A stretch of DNA of 6,916 nt from Candidatus Zixiibacteriota bacterium (GTDB taxonomy: Bacteria; Zixibacteria; MSB-5A5; GN15; FEB-12): the NCBI GenBank assembly GCA_022570975.1, contig JACZYS010000138.1, positions 1 through 6,916 of the forward strand, read 5' to 3'. Made by a program: the position numbers and the translations under genes. Below, one piece after another: positions 6,030-6,916 of the stretch. The notes below the pieces were generated by a model, which did not search any database, was not told the origin of the DNA, and saw only the letters and a list, made by a program, of their open reading frames with translations. The first letter of the stretch is position 1; the number at the start of each line of letters is the position of its first letter.

Positions 6030-6083
6030 TTAACTGGATTTCAGCCATTTCAAAAAGTGCCTTAAGGCACTAGTTTGTGTCAT
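6030..6083 (-). CDS. Small ORF 2 of the tandem repeat, 17-residue peptide
   Basis: Encodes MTQTSALRHFLKWLKSS, a short peptide with basic residues (R8, H9, K12, K15) and hydrophobic residues (L7, F10, L11, W13, L14) spaced as in an amphipathic helix. GGAG (6092-6089) lies 5 bases before the ATG. It is the same length as small ORF 1 and shares codons 1-6 and 10-14 exactly; the three codons between differ by a pair of single-base indels that cancel, so the frame is kept. The palindrome AGTGCCTTAAGGCACT (6056-6071) with a following T run lies inside it and could act as a terminator instead. No known family is recognised. A membrane-active or toxin-like peptide is a guess only. Confidence 0.5.
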   Translation of the reverse strand: MTQTSALRHFLKWLKSS

Positions 6084-6123
6084 CCTTTCTCCATATGAGA
6101 ATATCTATAAGCTTTTTTTACCA

Positions 6124-6177
6124 TTATCTGGAATTCAGCCATTTCAAAAAAGTGCCAAAGGCACTAGTTTGTGTCAT
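6124..6177 (-). CDS. Small ORF 1 of the tandem repeat, 17-residue peptide overlapping ftsZ
   Basis: Encodes MTQTSAFGTFLKWLNSR in a different frame from ftsZ. The ATG lies within the FtsZ codons for Met-Asp and the ORF overlaps the ftsZ 3' end by 14 bases, so translation could be coupled. GGAG (6186-6183) is 5 bases upstream of the ATG and is made from the FtsZ Ile-Arg-Arg codons. A hairpin with a T run at 6146-6165 lies inside the ORF. On its own this ORF would be unremarkable; the case rests on its two relatives downstream. Confidence 0.45.
   Translation of the reverse strand: MTQTSAFGTFLKWLNSR
6146..6165 (-). terminator. Short hairpin with T run at the ftsZ stop codon
   Basis: On the minus strand AGTGCC-TTT-GGCACT is followed by a T run (through 6146). 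It starts within the ftsZ stop codon and could end ftsZ transcripts. The same motif recurs in unit 2 (6052-6071) and, broken by a mismatch and without a T run, in unit 3. With only 6 bp and a 3-base loop it is probably a weak terminator. Confidence 0.5.
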
Positions 6178-6736
6178 CCATTCTCCTTATGTAGGCCGGA
6201 ATTGTTCTGTCTTCTCCGCTAAAAAAGGGGACTTTGTTTCTTTTTCCGCTTCCGTTGCCGTTTCCATAAACGTTTCCAGTCTTTCCAGAGCCAACCGATT
6301 TTTGCTGCGCTCCTTTGGCCGGTGAAACCGGTGTGCCAAATATGTCCATTGGAGCAGGTGTCCCTTTTTCGGTAGAGAAGGGCATCACCACTTGCTCAGT
6401 TTTTGCATCTAAATTTTCCGGCACCACTGATTGAACAGGAGTTGCAACCGGCATCTTATCTTCAGCCGGGCTATTAAAACCGGTCGCGATAACCGTTACT
6501 CTCATTTTATCTTCCATTGACTGGTCAATTACGGCACCAAAAATGATATTGGCACTTTCTCCGGCAGCTTCATAAATGAGTGTAGTAGCATTGTTGACAT
6601 CATTGAGACTCATGTCCTCGCCTCCGGTAATATTGATAAGAACCCCTTTTGCTCCGGATATTGAAACATTTTCAAGCAGTGGTGATGAGATAGCCTGGGT
6701 GGCGGCATCGATTGCTTTTTTCGTCATGGTCCTCAT
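6164..6736 (-). CDS. ftsZ: Cell division protein FtsZ, C-terminal half (5' part missing)
   Basis: The C-terminal half of the tubulin-like GTPase that forms the division ring. Residues 4-88 of the visible 190 align with the FtsZ C-terminal domain: AIDAATQAISSPLLENVSIS, GAKGVLINITGGEDMSL and RVTVIATGF are diagnostic. Residues 89-178 are a long disordered linker rich in Pro, Gly, Lys and Ser. IPAYIRR (179-185) is the conserved C-terminal peptide that binds FtsA or SepF-type partners. The whole nucleotide-binding domain, with the GGGTGTG loop and T7 loop, is missing. The frame meets a stop (TAA) four codons before the ATG at 6736, which has no SD and is not a true start. The protein similarity ends near RTMTKKA, so the break is at about 6733-6736, probably a chimeric join rather than a real truncation of an essential gene. 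Confidence 0.9.
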   Translation of the reverse strand: MRTMTKKAIDAATQAISSPLLENVSISGAKGVLINITGGEDMSLNDVNNATTLIYEAAGESANIIFGAVIDQSMEDKMRVTVIATGFNSPAEDKMPVATPVQSVVPENLDAKTEQVVMPFSTEKGTPAPMDIFGTPVSPAKGAQQKSVGSGKTGNVYGNGNGSGKRNKVPFFSGEDRTIPAYIRRMDDTN

Positions 6737-6916
6737 CGATGGGACTTACCGCTTGTCCCAGCTGAAAAATGATCCGGAAGGCAACATGAGTTGTCTTTTA
6801 TTGCCATCGCAGGGAGGGCATTTCATGTTTCTTCCCGTTTGGCTGGTCGCTTCGATCATGTTCGTGCAGGGGCTGGTCGAACATCAGGCAGCTCCATAAA
6901 CATCCTGGTTACTGAG
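6737..6916. other. Segment of different composition that does not continue ftsZ
   Basis: By hand count this stretch is about 51 percent GC, against roughly 37-47 percent in sampled lines elsewhere. No frame on the minus strand continues the FtsZ sequence. A plus-strand frame is open to a TAA at 6897-6899 and contains a hydrophobic run FMFLPVWLVASIMFV, but it also reads through the ftsZ antisense, so it may be chance. I recognise no protein. Likely a misassembled or chimeric contig end. Confidence 0.5.

Larger units (their letters stand above)
5919..6190 (-). repeat. Three imperfect tandem repeats of 93-94 bp overlapping the ftsZ 3' end
   Basis: Units begin at about 6190, 6096 and 6003 on the minus strand, with ATGs at 6177, 6083 and 5990 (periods 94 and 93). 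Each unit reads roughly ATAAGGAGA-N-GGATGAC, CAAACTAGTGC, then a palindromic AGTGCC/GGCACT element. Units 1 and 2 also share TGAAATGGCTGAA and CCAG. Unit 1 covers the last eight codons of FtsZ; its ATA AGG AGA encodes Ile-Arg-Arg and also forms the SD of small ORF 1. The repeats may have arisen from duplication of the ftsZ tail. Confidence 0.85.

Noticed and set aside
5919..6190. A CRISPR array or IS remnant as the source of the repeats
   Set aside because: The units are about 94 bp, imperfect along their whole length, with no unique spacers, no terminal inverted repeats and no transposase.
6576..6899. A 107-codon plus-strand ORF across the ftsZ junction
   Set aside because: Its first half is antisense to clear FtsZ coding sequence and it has no recognisable product; only the part after 6737 could belong to another gene.
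6733..6916. A short minus-strand ORF beginning MKCPPCDGN in the right-end segment, with a GGGAAG upstream
   Set aside because: Only about 26 codons, no family match I can name, and it lies in a segment that is probably chimeric.

Overview
The window looks like chromosomal DNA from an AT-rich, Gram-negative, flagellated bacterium. The support is a large TonB-dependent outer-membrane receptor, a flagellin gene with a sigma-54-type promoter, a zinc-ribbon form of ribosomal protein L28, and the C-terminal half of FtsZ. I cannot place it in a phylum from these genes. Shine-Dalgarno (SD) sites are strong in front of L28, flagellin and the aminoacyl-tRNA-synthetase-like gene, and weak or absent in front of the receptor.

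Layout: 1-78 is the 3' end of a small C-x2-C protein (+). 158-2785 is a TonB-dependent receptor (+) behind a good sigma-70-type promoter. 2871-3092 is rpmB (L28, +) with its own terminator. 3303-4073 is a compact flagellin (-) with a sigma-54-type promoter and a leader hairpin next to its SD. 4413-5408 is an Asp/Asn-tRNA-synthetase-like catalytic domain without an anticodon-binding domain (-), followed by a terminator. 5395-5517 is a 40-codon, asparagine-rich leader ORF (-) that runs through a strong intrinsic terminator just before the synthetase-like gene. 5815-5886 holds two successive hairpins (-). 5919-6190 is a three-unit tandem repeat of 93-94 bp directly after, and overlapping, the end of ftsZ (-); each unit carries an SD at identical spacing and a 17-23 codon ORF starting MTQTSA. 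6164-6736 is the C-terminal half of ftsZ (-), which stops abruptly. 6737-6916 is a segment of different composition that does not continue FtsZ and is probably a chimeric contig end.

Two things deserve attention. The first is the cluster of three tandem tiny ORFs overlapping the ftsZ tail: units 2 and 3 differ over their first 11 codons only by four synonymous third-position changes. The second is the Asn-rich leader ORF plus terminator in front of an asparagine-related gene, which suggests attenuation control and supports an asparagine role for the synthetase-like protein. The genes otherwise look like unrelated single units rather than an operon: a receptor, a ribosomal protein, flagellin, an Asp/Asn-type enzyme and cell division.
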